From an uncultured Succinatimonas sp. (GTDB lineage Bacteria; Pseudomonadota; Gammaproteobacteria; Enterobacterales; Succinivibrionaceae): a DNA stretch of 19,475 nt. The stretch spans positions 1 to 19,475 of the forward strand of contig NZ_CAJKVK010000033.1 in the NCBI RefSeq assembly GCF_905203285.1. Reading direction: 5' to 3'. Under the pieces are notes generated by a model. That model did no database searches, was not told the DNA's origin, and was given only the letters and a program-made list of their open reading frames with translations. A program made the translations under genes and the position numbers. Of this stretch, positions 6,696-13,136 are shown in pieces. Numbering within the stretch: position 1 is the stretch's first letter; each line of letters opens with the position of its first letter.

Positions 6696-7403
6696 ATGAC
6701 TTACGATCCTAAAGTTATCGTGGCTCTTGACTATGCAGAAGCAAAAGATGCGCTTTCTTTTGTAGAGAAAGTGGATCCGCGTTTTTGTAATTTAAAAGTC
6801 GGAAAAGAGCTCTTTACCGCCGCAGGACCTGCGTTGGTTGAAAAACTCGTTAATAAAGATTTCAGGGTTTTTTTGGATCTTAAATTTCACGATATTCCTA
6901 ATACCGTGGCTAAAGCATGTACCGCAGCGGCAAAACTTGGCGTATGGATTGTCAATGTACATGCCTCGGGCGGACCGAAAATGATGTCGGCAGCAGCTGA
7001 AGCCTTATCGTTTTGCCATAATCGACCGAAGCTTATTGCAGTTACGGTTTTGACTTCCATGGATGATGCTGAGCTTAATGCTATAGGTATCAACGCTACA
7101 CCTGCGCTGCAAGTTGAAAGACTTGCAAAACTTGCCAAAGAATGCGGACTTGACGGCGTTGTGGCAAGTGCAAGAGAAGTACCTATTATAAGGACTTTTG
7201 CTTCCCGTCCGTTTTTAACCGTGACTCCGGGTATCCGTCCGGCCGGATCTGATGTAGGAGATCAAAAGAGGATCATGACTCCGGGAGAGGCGGTAAGAGC
7301 AGGATCGGATTATCTTGTTATCGGCCGCCCGATTACTAAGGCAAGCGATCCTCTTGAAGCTTTGGATAAAATCAATCAAGAGATTGCTGCATCTCTTTCT
7401 TAA
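6696..7403 (+). CDS. pyrF: Orotidine 5'-phosphate decarboxylase
   Basis: PyrF decarboxylates OMP to UMP, the last step of de novo UMP synthesis. The 235-residue protein carries the signature DLKFHDIPNTV (61-71), with the catalytic Asp-Lys-Asp set D61, K63 and D66, and K34 in NLKVGKEL. The phosphate-binding C-terminal blocks TPGIRP and GRPITKA are present. It follows lapB by 6 nt, as in other gammaproteobacteria. Its last 32 nt overlap the 3' end of the convergent hns, and no intrinsic terminator is visible between them. Confidence 0.97.
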   Translation: MTYDPKVIVALDYAEAKDALSFVEKVDPRFCNLKVGKELFTAAGPALVEKLVNKDFRVFLDLKFHDIPNTVAKACTAAAKLGVWIVNVHASGGPKMMSAAAEALSFCHNRPKLIAVTVLTSMDDAELNAIGINATPALQVERLAKLAKECGLDGVVASAREVPIIRTFASRPFLTVTPGIRPAGSDVGDQKRIMTPGEAVRAGSDYLVIGRPITKASDPLEALDKINQEIAASLS

Positions 7404-7797
7404 TCAGAAAATCATCAAGAGAAGCCCCGGTTTTTTGCATCAGTTTTAAAAGCGCAAGCGGGGTTTTTCCTTGTCCGGTCCATGTTCTATTTATGCCGTC
7501 AAGATCCGTATAAGCATATTTAGGCATCATTTTTCCGCGCTTTTTACCAGATTTTTGATTTAAAGCTGCAATTAAATCGTAAACATCAATATCTTCTTTT
7601 TCTAAAAAAGATAAGGCATTGCTGACGGAACGTTCTCGCGCTTTTATTGTTTCCTGCAGTTTGGCTTCTTCCTTTTCACGTTCTTTTTGTATTTCCGTTA
7701 TTTTGCCGGCAATTTCTGCAATTTCCGCAGCTGTGCAGGTACGCAGTACTGCACGTAATTGGCGAACATTTTTTAAATCTTTAAGGTTTAGTGCCAT
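7372..7797 (-). CDS. hns: H-NS-family nucleoid-structuring protein
   Basis: H-NS-type proteins bind AT-rich DNA, oligomerise and silence horizontally acquired genes. The 141-residue protein has a long helical, charged oligomerisation region (about 1-65, with the REKEEAKLQETIKARER stretch), a linker (QKSGKKRGKMMPK), and the DNA-binding domain YTDLDGINRTWTGQGKTPLAL with the QGK minor-groove motif at 109-111. It ends LDDFLIKKEMQQSLD; the LDDFLIK match to enterobacterial H-NS is close. The extra MQQSLD tail is encoded in the DNA shared with pyrF. AAGG lies about 6 nt before the ATG. H-NS versus a StpA-like paralogue cannot be separated here. Confidence 0.93.
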   Translation of the reverse strand: MALNLKDLKNVRQLRAVLRTCTAAEIAEIAGKITEIQKEREKEEAKLQETIKARERSVSNALSFLEKEDIDVYDLIAALNQKSGKKRGKMMPKYAYTDLDGINRTWTGQGKTPLALLKLMQKTGASLDDFLIKKEMQQSLD

Positions 7798-7829
7798 ACG
7801 GAGCCTTAATTTGTGAGCAATAGCTTAAA

Positions 7830-7858
7830 CTTATAACCGTTTTCTATCAATTTTACAA
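7830..7858 (-). promoter_or_regulatory. hns promoter
   Basis: On the minus strand, -35 TTGTAA (7858-7853) and -10 TATAAG (7835-7830) are separated by exactly 17 nt, about 30 nt upstream of the hns ATG. The -35 lies in one arm of the inverted repeat at 7851-7871, so a protein bound there could control hns. Confidence 0.55.
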
Positions 7859-7871
7859 AGTTTTTGTAAAA
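7851..7871. repeat. Inverted repeat in the hns-sixA divergent region
   Basis: TTTTACAAA (7851-7859) and TTTGTAAAA (7863-7871) are perfect 9-nt arms around a 3-nt spacer. The dyad covers the hns -35 and lies just upstream of sixA. It could be an operator shared by the two divergent genes, or an AT-rich element bound by H-NS itself. Confidence 0.6.
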
Positions 7872-7908
7872 TAGTGACCTATTTTTAATGGTCTATCTGA
7901 TTGTTGCT

Positions 7909-8382
7909 ATGATTATTATAATTATGCGCCACGGACAGGCAGCATTCTGCGGGGCAGATAGAGAGCTTACTGCCGATGGCGTTGATGAAGTAAAAAAGAC
8001 GGCTCGGAATCTTTGCGCTCATTATTCGATAAAAGCGATTTTATGCTCACCTAAAACCAGAGCCGTACAAACAGCCAATGCCGTGAAAGAAGCCTTAGTA
8101 AGAAATAATGATGCAGAGATTGAAATATTAAGCGATTTAACCCCTTCAGGTGAGCCTGATATATGTTTTGATTATGTAAATGCCAAATTTACGGAAAACT
8201 CGAACGACGCGATTATTTTGGTTTCGCATATTCCTTTAGTTCAGAAAATGGTTGAGTACGCATGTCCTAAAGTGGAAATTCCTCTTTTTGTGACCGGAAG
8301 CGCATTTATTCTGGAAGAAGAGCACGGTCGATTTACTGCAAAAGCTTTTTTTACCCCAAGTAGTGAAATTTTTTTAAATTAG
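7909..8382 (+). CDS. sixA: Phosphohistidine phosphatase SixA
   Basis: SixA removes phosphate from phosphohistidine in phosphotransfer domains (ArcB and PTS components in E. coli). It belongs to the histidine phosphatase (RHG) superfamily. I prefer the ATG at 7909: it gives MIIIIMRHG, placing the catalytic His at residue 8 as in E. coli, and a length of 157 (E. coli 161). An ATG at 7888 would add seven residues (MVYLIVA). Other family signs are SPKTRAVQT and VSHIPLVQKMVEYACP with the second active-site His. Neither start has a clear ribosome site. SixA near prmB-aroC is also seen in E. coli. Confidence 0.9.
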   Translation: MIIIIMRHGQAAFCGADRELTADGVDEVKKTARNLCAHYSIKAILCSPKTRAVQTANAVKEALVRNNDAEIEILSDLTPSGEPDICFDYVNAKFTENSNDAIILVSHIPLVQKMVEYACPKVEIPLFVTGSAFILEEEHGRFTAKAFFTPSSEIFLN

Positions 8383-8503
8383 TTCACAAAGTACGAAGTA
8401 ACTTACTGTTTTATGAAAAAAAGTTGCAAAAAGCATATTTATTTTTTTCACAATTGACTATATTTATGGACATAGAACAAACAAATATAAGGAGTCGGGA
8501 TTG

Positions 8504-8707
8504 ATGCGTACTTTTAAAAAATATGCACCTATGCAAATCGCAAAATACGTAAGCGCTTTTTTTAAAGGTAACTTTTATATCCAGGGAATAGGAATGTTTT
8601 CTTTTGACGGAGGCAAGGTCATTATCGATCCGAGTTATGAAATTCCCAAACGTAAAATCGTCAGTGAGATAAATATGTCAATTGCCTCTTTTTCAAAGGT
8701 TTATTGA
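8504..8707 (+). CDS. Unrecognised 67-residue protein
   Basis: I do not recognise a family. The product (MRTFKKYAPMQIAKYVSAFF at the start, ending SFSKVY) is small, basic and without a signal peptide. An N-terminal helix-like stretch is followed by a Gly/aromatic-rich segment (KGNFYIQGIGMFSFDGGKVIID) that looks like beta strands. A strong AAGGAG at 8489-8494 is 9 nt from the ATG at 8504; a TTG directly before it (8501) is a less likely start. The gene stands alone, with a clear terminator at 8737-8758. The ribosome site plus terminator make it a credible gene. It lies between sixA and prmB. Confidence 0.7.
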   Translation: MRTFKKYAPMQIAKYVSAFFKGNFYIQGIGMFSFDGGKVIIDPSYEIPKRKIVSEINMSIASFSKVY

Positions 8708-8736
8708 TTTTAATTATTTAATTAAAATTAAAGATT

Positions 8737-8758
8737 AAAAGCACCTTTTGGTGCTTTT
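8737..8758 (+). terminator. Rho-independent terminator after the 67-residue gene
   Basis: AAAAGCACC/GGTGCTTTT (8737-8745 with 8750-8758) is a perfect 9-bp stem with a TTTT loop. The T-run is part of the right arm, and the symmetric A-run allows bidirectional use. Confidence 0.8.
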
Positions 8759-8882
8759 AGTTTGATTAGCGCCAAGAAGACTCGTTAAAACACAGCTGAT
8801 ATGAAATATCATGCTAAAATAGCTGCCAAAAGTTAGTTAATAAGACTTTTTATTTTGTTTTTTGTTATTAATTTTGGATTTT

Positions 8883-9884
8883 ATGAACGCCATAGAACCG
8901 TCAGGTGACAGTTTCACCGCTCTTTATGATCTTTTAGACACCCCTCCTTCAGCCCAAGAAATTGAAAATGCCTTGATTCAGGAATTGCGTACGGTTCAGG
9001 ATGCTGTGCGCTATCTTGTTTCATGTTTTGCCGCTCATGAAATTTATTGCGGACACGGTACGGATAATTATTGGGATGAAGCCTTGGAAATCGTTCAGGC
9101 GGTAATGCATTTACAGCCGCCGTGCGATGATTCGACACTTAATTCAAGACTTACTGAAAAAGAGCGGAAGATTATTGCCGCGATAGCCAATAAGCGTATT
9201 TTTTTACGAGTACCGACTCCGTATCTTACTCATCGTGCTTTCTTTTGCGGTCACCAGTTTTATGTGGATAAGCGGGTTATTGTTCCGCGTTCCCCGATTG
9301 CCGAACTTATTGAAAACGGATTTGATCCGTTTATTGATCGCACTCCTGATAGAGTTCTTGATATGTGCACCGGTTCAGGATGCATAGCGATAGCAATCGC
9401 ATTGCATTTTGACGGAGACTGCGAGGTTGATGCCGTCGATATTTCCGATGAGGCACTTGAGGTTGCTGAAATCAATATCCGCGGTTACGGACTTGAAAAT
9501 TGCGTATTCCCGATAAAAAGTGATTTGTTCTCAGCTCTTCCTAAAGGGGATAAATACGATTTAATCGTCGCCAACCCGCCTTATGTCGATGCTTATGATT
9601 TAAGCACTATGCCAAAAGAGTTTGAAGCTGAGCCGGAGCTGGCTTTGGGCTCTGGTGAGGACGGTCTTGATTGTGCGCGTAAAATTTTGGCTCAGGCGGT
9701 TGATTATTTAAGTGATGACGGTGTGCTCATAATGGAAGTAGGCAATTCGGCTGAGAATTTAAATGACGCATTCCCGCATGTCCCGTTCCACTTTATTGAT
9801 TTGAAAAAGGGCGGCGGCGGAGTGTTTTTACTTACGGCTGAGCAGCTTAAGGCTTATGCTGATGTTTTTAAAGCAGCACTTTAA
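8883..9884 (+). CDS. prmB: 50S ribosomal protein L3 glutamine methyltransferase
   Basis: PrmB uses S-adenosylmethionine to N5-methylate a conserved Gln in ribosomal protein uL3 during 50S assembly. With the ATG at 8883 it has 333 residues (E. coli 310), the extra length being at the N-terminus; a TTG at 8862 would add seven more. Family blocks are YCGHGTDNYWDEA (55-67), PYLTHRAFFCGHQFYVD (113-129), VPRSPI (134-139), the SAM-binding MCTGSGCIAIA (161-171) and the catalytic NPPY (231-234). FFCGH and GHGTDN separate PrmB from PrmC/HemK. aroC follows 22 nt later. Confidence 0.95.
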   Translation: MNAIEPSGDSFTALYDLLDTPPSAQEIENALIQELRTVQDAVRYLVSCFAAHEIYCGHGTDNYWDEALEIVQAVMHLQPPCDDSTLNSRLTEKERKIIAAIANKRIFLRVPTPYLTHRAFFCGHQFYVDKRVIVPRSPIAELIENGFDPFIDRTPDRVLDMCTGSGCIAIAIALHFDGDCEVDAVDISDEALEVAEINIRGYGLENCVFPIKSDLFSALPKGDKYDLIVANPPYVDAYDLSTMPKEFEAEPELALGSGEDGLDCARKILAQAVDYLSDDGVLIMEVGNSAENLNDAFPHVPFHFIDLKKGGGGVFLLTAEQLKAYADVFKAAL

Positions 9885-9906
9885 GTCCGTATAAGGATAA
9901 TTTGTC

Positions 9907-11001
9907 ATGAGCGCAAATACTTTTGGTGAAATATTCAAAGTTACAACTTGCGGTGAAAGTCACGGTGCGGCGTTAGCCTGCATCATTGACGGCTGTCCTC
10001 CGTTAATTGATTTAAATGAGCAAATGCTGCAGACCGATTTGGACAGGCGTCGTCCCGGATCTACGCGTTTCGGAACTCCGCGTAATGAGCCTGATAAAGT
10101 GAAAATTATTTCAGGTGTTTTTGAAGGTAAAACCACGGGAACTCCTATCGGGCTTATTATTGAAAATACTTCGCAGCGTTCTTCCGATTACAGCGAAATT
10201 AAAAATTCTTATCGTCCGGGGCATGCTGATTATACTTACGATCATAAGTACGGTATTCGTGATTACCGCGGAGGCGGACGTGCATCGGCGCGTGAAACTG
10301 CTATGCGCGTTGCTGCCGGTGCGGTTGCCAAACAGGTTTTAAAGCAATTTTATAATGTAAGCGTTTCAGGATGCGTAACGGCTATAGGAACGATAGCAAC
10401 TGATAAATATGACGCAGCCGAAGCTTTAAATAATGCTTTTAATTTTGCCGACGGCTCTAAACTTTCTTTGCTTGAGAGCTTCATGGATGATTTGAGAATG
10501 AAGCATGATTCATGCGGGGCGATTGTCGAGGTTAGAGCTCACAATGTGCCTGTCGGCTGGGGCAATCCTGTTTTTGACAGGCTTGATGCCACTATTGCTC
10601 ATGCCATGATGAGCATTAATGCCGTAAAGGGCGTGGAAATCGGCGACGGATTTGCTCTTGCATCAATGTTAGGGTCAAAGGCTCGAGACGAGATTGCTCC
10701 TGACGGATTTATGTCAAATCACAGCGGCGGTATTTTAGGCGGTATAAGTTCAGGTCAGGAAATAAAAGTAAGAATTGCGTTAAAACCCACGTCAAGCATT
10801 ATGATTCCGGGAAAATCTATTGACCGCAGCGGCAACAGCATTGATTTGGTAACAAAAGGCAGACACGATCCCTGCGTCGGGATCCGCGCCGTTCCCATTG
10901 CCGAGGCTATGCTTGCTTTATGCCTTGTTGATGCGGCTTTGCTGCAAAAAGCTCAATGCGGACATATTACCGATACTGCTTATCTGGTGCCGCGCACTTA
11001 A
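9907..11001 (+). CDS. aroC: Chorismate synthase
   Basis: AroC converts EPSP to chorismate, the last step of the shikimate pathway, using reduced FMN. The product has 364 residues (E. coli 361). Signatures are GESHGAALACIIDGCP (16-31), RRRPGSTRFGTPRNEPD (47-63), RPGHADYTYDHKYGIRD (103-119) and RGGGRASARETA (121-132). KPTSSI and RHDPCVGIRAVPIAEAM follow later. AAGGA stands about 10 nt before the ATG. The prmB-aroC pair is conserved in gammaproteobacteria. The stop overlaps an ATG (TAATG), but the next gene probably starts 12 nt further on. Confidence 0.97.
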   Translation: MSANTFGEIFKVTTCGESHGAALACIIDGCPPLIDLNEQMLQTDLDRRRPGSTRFGTPRNEPDKVKIISGVFEGKTTGTPIGLIIENTSQRSSDYSEIKNSYRPGHADYTYDHKYGIRDYRGGGRASARETAMRVAAGAVAKQVLKQFYNVSVSGCVTAIGTIATDKYDAAEALNNAFNFADGSKLSLLESFMDDLRMKHDSCGAIVEVRAHNVPVGWGNPVFDRLDATIAHAMMSINAVKGVEIGDGFALASMLGSKARDEIAPDGFMSNHSGGILGGISSGQEIKVRIALKPTSSIMIPGKSIDRSGNSIDLVTKGRHDPCVGIRAVPIAEAMLALCLVDAALLQKAQCGHITDTAYLVPRT

Positions 11002-11012
11002 TGGAGTTAAAA

Positions 11013-11759
11013 ATGAGCGAAACATTAAAGGTTATTGAACATCACCAGTCGATGCGTAATTACACGGGACGTCTTCTTACCGAGGAAGAGGTGAGCAATT
11101 TACAGGATGCCATGCTGCAGACTTCAACTTCATGCTTTTTACAGGATGTTACTGTTATTCGTGTGACTGACAGGGAAAAACTTGAAGTGATAGCAAAATG
11201 CGCCGGCGGCCAGGAACATATTGCCAACTGCGCTGAGTTTTGGATGTTCTGTATTGATTACACCAAATTGCAAAGATCGGTAGGCTTACCGCCTGCAAAT
11301 ATACCGTTTAAGCTTTTGTATTCAGGCTTAAATGACGTAGCTCTTGCCTGTCAGAACGTGTTGACCGCGGCTGAGTCCATAGGCCTTGGCGGCGTTATCA
11401 TCGGCGGCTATAAAAAACAGATTGATGTAGTATCTGATCTTTTAAAAGTTCCTCACGGCATACTTCCTGCTTTAGGTTTATGCCTTGGCGTTCCTGATGA
11501 GAATTTCAGAGAGGAGCAAAAACCCCGTTTGCCTAAGCGTTGGTTCTTCTCTGAAAACGAGTATCAGGATCCTTATGATGAAAAAGAGCTTGAGCAATAT
11601 GATGAAAAGATGGCTGAATACTATAAAAACCGTCAGCATCAAGCTAAAGATGATATGAATTGGACTAAGGCAAGTAAAGCTATGCTCTCGGGTAAAAATG
11701 ACGGCGGATTATTAGTTCGTTATATTAAAGAGCAAGGTTTTATTTTGGAAAATGAATAA
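11013..11759 (+). CDS. nfsA: NfsA-type FMN-dependent nitroreductase
   Basis: This family reduces quinones, nitroaromatics or flavins with NAD(P)H through bound FMN. The start at 11013 is chosen because GGAG at 11003-11006 is well spaced for it; earlier in-frame ATGs at 10956 and 11001 lie inside or against aroC. The 248-residue product shows the NfsA pattern: HQSMRNYTGRLL (11-22), TSTSCFLQDVTVIRVTD, GGQEHIANCAEFWMFC (65-80), NVLTAAESIGLGGVIIGG (115-132) and GILPALGLCLGVP. QYDEKMAEYY near the C-terminus is shared with E. coli NfsA. Physiological substrate is unknown. It is probably cotranscribed with prmB-aroC and ends at a strong terminator. Confidence 0.88.
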   Translation: MSETLKVIEHHQSMRNYTGRLLTEEEVSNLQDAMLQTSTSCFLQDVTVIRVTDREKLEVIAKCAGGQEHIANCAEFWMFCIDYTKLQRSVGLPPANIPFKLLYSGLNDVALACQNVLTAAESIGLGGVIIGGYKKQIDVVSDLLKVPHGILPALGLCLGVPDENFREEQKPRLPKRWFFSENEYQDPYDEKELEQYDEKMAEYYKNRQHQAKDDMNWTKASKAMLSGKNDGGLLVRYIKEQGFILENE

Positions 11760-11819
11760 TTACCAAATAGATTCATTTGTATTTCTTTGATTTTTAATTA
11801 ATTTTGTGATCTTAAATTT

Positions 11820-11848
11820 AAAGGCGTGTTAAGAAACACGCCTTTTTT
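11820..11848 (+). terminator. Rho-independent terminator of the prmB-aroC-nfsA unit
   Basis: AAAGGCGTGTT/AACACGCCTTT (11820-11830 with 11835-11845) is a perfect 11-bp stem with an AAGA loop, followed by three more T. It marks the boundary between the housekeeping genes and the carbohydrate cassette. Confidence 0.92.
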
Positions 11849-11873
11849 CTCAATGTAATTTACAATTTATAGT
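11845..11873 (+). promoter_or_regulatory. Weak candidate promoter for the LacI-type regulator
   Basis: A -10-like TATAGT (11868-11873) lies 17 nt after TTTTCT (11845-11850). An 11-bp inverted repeat TGTAATTTACA (11854-11864) falls in the spacer. Pattern evidence only; the -35 is poor. Confidence 0.3.
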
Positions 11874-11917
11874 AAAAATTTAAATAGTAAAAAACGAAGA
11901 CACAATATAGGACTGAC

Positions 11918-12946
11918 ATGATATCACTTGAGAAAATTGCTGAACTTTCCGGAGTATCGCGTCGTACTGTTGCACGCGCTTTAAAGGACAAAAGTAAAGT
12001 AAAAGATAGTACGTTAGCTAGAATTGAAGCTGTTTTAAAAAAATATGATTATAAACCTAATCTTGCAGCACGCTATTTAGCAGCAAAAAATCAAAATTTT
12101 AAGATTTTATACATGGTTTATCGCTCCGTGAGCAGTCAGTTTCATGCCAAAATTTTTGAATTAGCAAAGGTAAAAGCAGCTGAGTTGCGTGGATTTGGCA
12201 TTACTATAGATTTTCTAGTACTTGATCATGGTAATGGAGATCCTCTTGCGGATATTAAGAGAGTAATATCAAATTTTGATTATGATTTTTTAATTGCCTT
12301 GCCAATTTATGAAGAGTTTTTTAAACCTTACGTACATGCGCTTTTTAATAAAGCAAAAGAACTTAATGTTCCGATGATTTTTTATAACATGGATGATACG
12401 AGTTATAAAAGAGATTGTTATATCGGGTGTGATTATGAAAAATCAGGAAGAATTGCAGCTGGTTTAATTGCGCTAATTACGCAGGGTAAAGGAAAAATTG
12501 CTATTTTGAGTAATCGTAGCTCTAGAATAATTTCATTTATGGAACGAGTTCAGGGATTTAAAGATGAGTTAGTTCAAAAATATCGAGATATTGAAATAGT
12601 TTATACGCATGCAATGGAGAATAATTATATTGATGTCGATTTTGACCTTTTACGAAAACAAAAGATAAAGGCAATATATTTAGTAAACCCTGGTGACTAT
12701 TCGGTGTGTCCAAGAATTAGAGAAGAACTTAAAGATCTTGATGTAAAGGTAATTACTAATGATTTGTTACCTAATAGTAAAAAATATATGAAAGAGGGGA
12801 TAATTTCTGCAGTAATTACTCAAAATGAAGAGATTCAAGCTAAGATGCCTCTTGATTTAGCGTTTAAGGTTTTAGTAAATAAAGAAAAAATTGATTTTGA
12901 TAAACATTTTACTCAGTTAGGTATTTTAATTTCACAATGTATTTAA
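11918..12946 (+). CDS. LacI-family transcriptional regulator
   Basis: The 342-residue protein has an N-terminal LacI helix-turn-helix (ISLEKIAELSGVSRRTVARA, 2-21) and a hinge region (KPNLAARYLAAKNQ, 46-59). A periplasmic-binding-protein-like sugar sensor follows, in which YIGCDYEKSGRIAAGLIALI and GKGKIAILSN are typical. The sensor looks closer to the ribose-binding type. It most likely represses the downstream transporter and beta-xylosidase, with a xylo-oligosaccharide or pentose as inducer; that is inferred from position and from the palindromes at 12988-13109. TAGGA lies about 8 nt before the ATG. The gene is visibly richer in A/T and TTA/AAA/ATA codons than its neighbours, which suggests different ancestry. 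Confidence 0.9.
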   Translation: MISLEKIAELSGVSRRTVARALKDKSKVKDSTLARIEAVLKKYDYKPNLAARYLAAKNQNFKILYMVYRSVSSQFHAKIFELAKVKAAELRGFGITIDFLVLDHGNGDPLADIKRVISNFDYDFLIALPIYEEFFKPYVHALFNKAKELNVPMIFYNMDDTSYKRDCYIGCDYEKSGRIAAGLIALITQGKGKIAILSNRSSRIISFMERVQGFKDELVQKYRDIEIVYTHAMENNYIDVDFDLLRKQKIKAIYLVNPGDYSVCPRIREELKDLDVKVITNDLLPNSKKYMKEGIISAVITQNEEIQAKMPLDLAFKVLVNKEKIDFDKHFTQLGILISQCI

Positions 12947-12987
12947 TTAATGTTTAAGAGTTGCAGTTCGTTTTTGTTGTATAAACA

Positions 12988-13001
12988 TGCCCTCGAAGGC
13001 A
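12988..13001. promoter_or_regulatory. Operator-like palindrome O1 (imperfect)
   Basis: TGCCCTCGAAGGCA is a 14-bp dyad with one mismatched pair and a central CG, the style of LacI-family operators. It differs by one base from the perfect copy at 13096-13109. The two centres are 108 bp apart, compatible with DNA looping by a LacI-type tetramer or paired dimers. Confidence 0.7.
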
Positions 13002-13002
13002 A

Positions 13003-13024
13003 AATTGTGATCTCAAACTTAAAA
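13003..13024 (+). promoter_or_regulatory. Possible CRP half-site
   Basis: A stretch with a perfect left CRP half (TTGTGATCT) and a degraded right half lies between O1 and the transporter. About 13 of 22 positions match the E. coli CRP consensus. Catabolite control of a sugar operon would be expected, but the match is weak. Confidence 0.25.
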
Positions 13025-13038
13025 TAAAAAGATTTTTA

Positions 13039-13066
13039 TTGTCTAATAGTCAGATTTTGTTATTTT
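13039..13066 (+). promoter_or_regulatory. Weak candidate promoter of the transporter-xylosidase operon
   Basis: TTGTCT (13039-13044) and TATTTT (13061-13066) are separated by 16 nt, each with 4/6 consensus matches. A start near 13073 would put O2 about 20-40 nt downstream, where a bound repressor would block elongation, and O1 upstream. Other spacings are possible. Confidence 0.3.
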
Positions 13067-13073
13067 ACATAAA

Positions 13074-13087
13074 AGCCCACGTGAGCA
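13074..13087. promoter_or_regulatory. Degenerate operator-like copy O3
   Basis: AGCCCACGTGAGCA matches the perfect O2 sequence at 10 of 14 positions and is itself a near-palindrome with central CG. Its centre is 22 bp (about two helical turns) from the O2 centre. It may be a secondary binding site or chance. Confidence 0.4.
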
Positions 13088-13092
13088 TTTAC

Positions 13093-13112
13093 TTATGCCC
13101 TCGAGGGCATAA
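13093..13112. promoter_or_regulatory. Operator O2: perfect 20-bp palindrome
   Basis: A perfect 20-bp dyad with core TGCCCTCGAGGGCA (13096-13109) ends 24 nt before the transporter ATG, just upstream of its ribosome site. Perfect symmetry, central CG, position and the adjacent LacI-family gene make it the best operator candidate in the window. Confidence 0.8.
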
Positions 13113-13136
13113 ACAATATTTATATAAGGAGCAAAA

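Noticed and set aside
7888..7908. Upstream ATG for sixA adding seven residues
   Set aside because: The later ATG puts the catalytic His at position 8 as in E. coli SixA; the upstream one is possible but not favoured.
10956..11012. Longer nitroreductase N-terminus starting inside aroC
   Set aside because: The extra residues do not match the NfsA family, and GGAG at 11003 is correctly spaced for the ATG at 11013.
13074..13112. Short-spaced palindromes as the start of a CRISPR or integron array
   Set aside because: The copies are few, degenerate and adjacent to a LacI-type gene; operator sites explain them and there are no spacers or associated genes.
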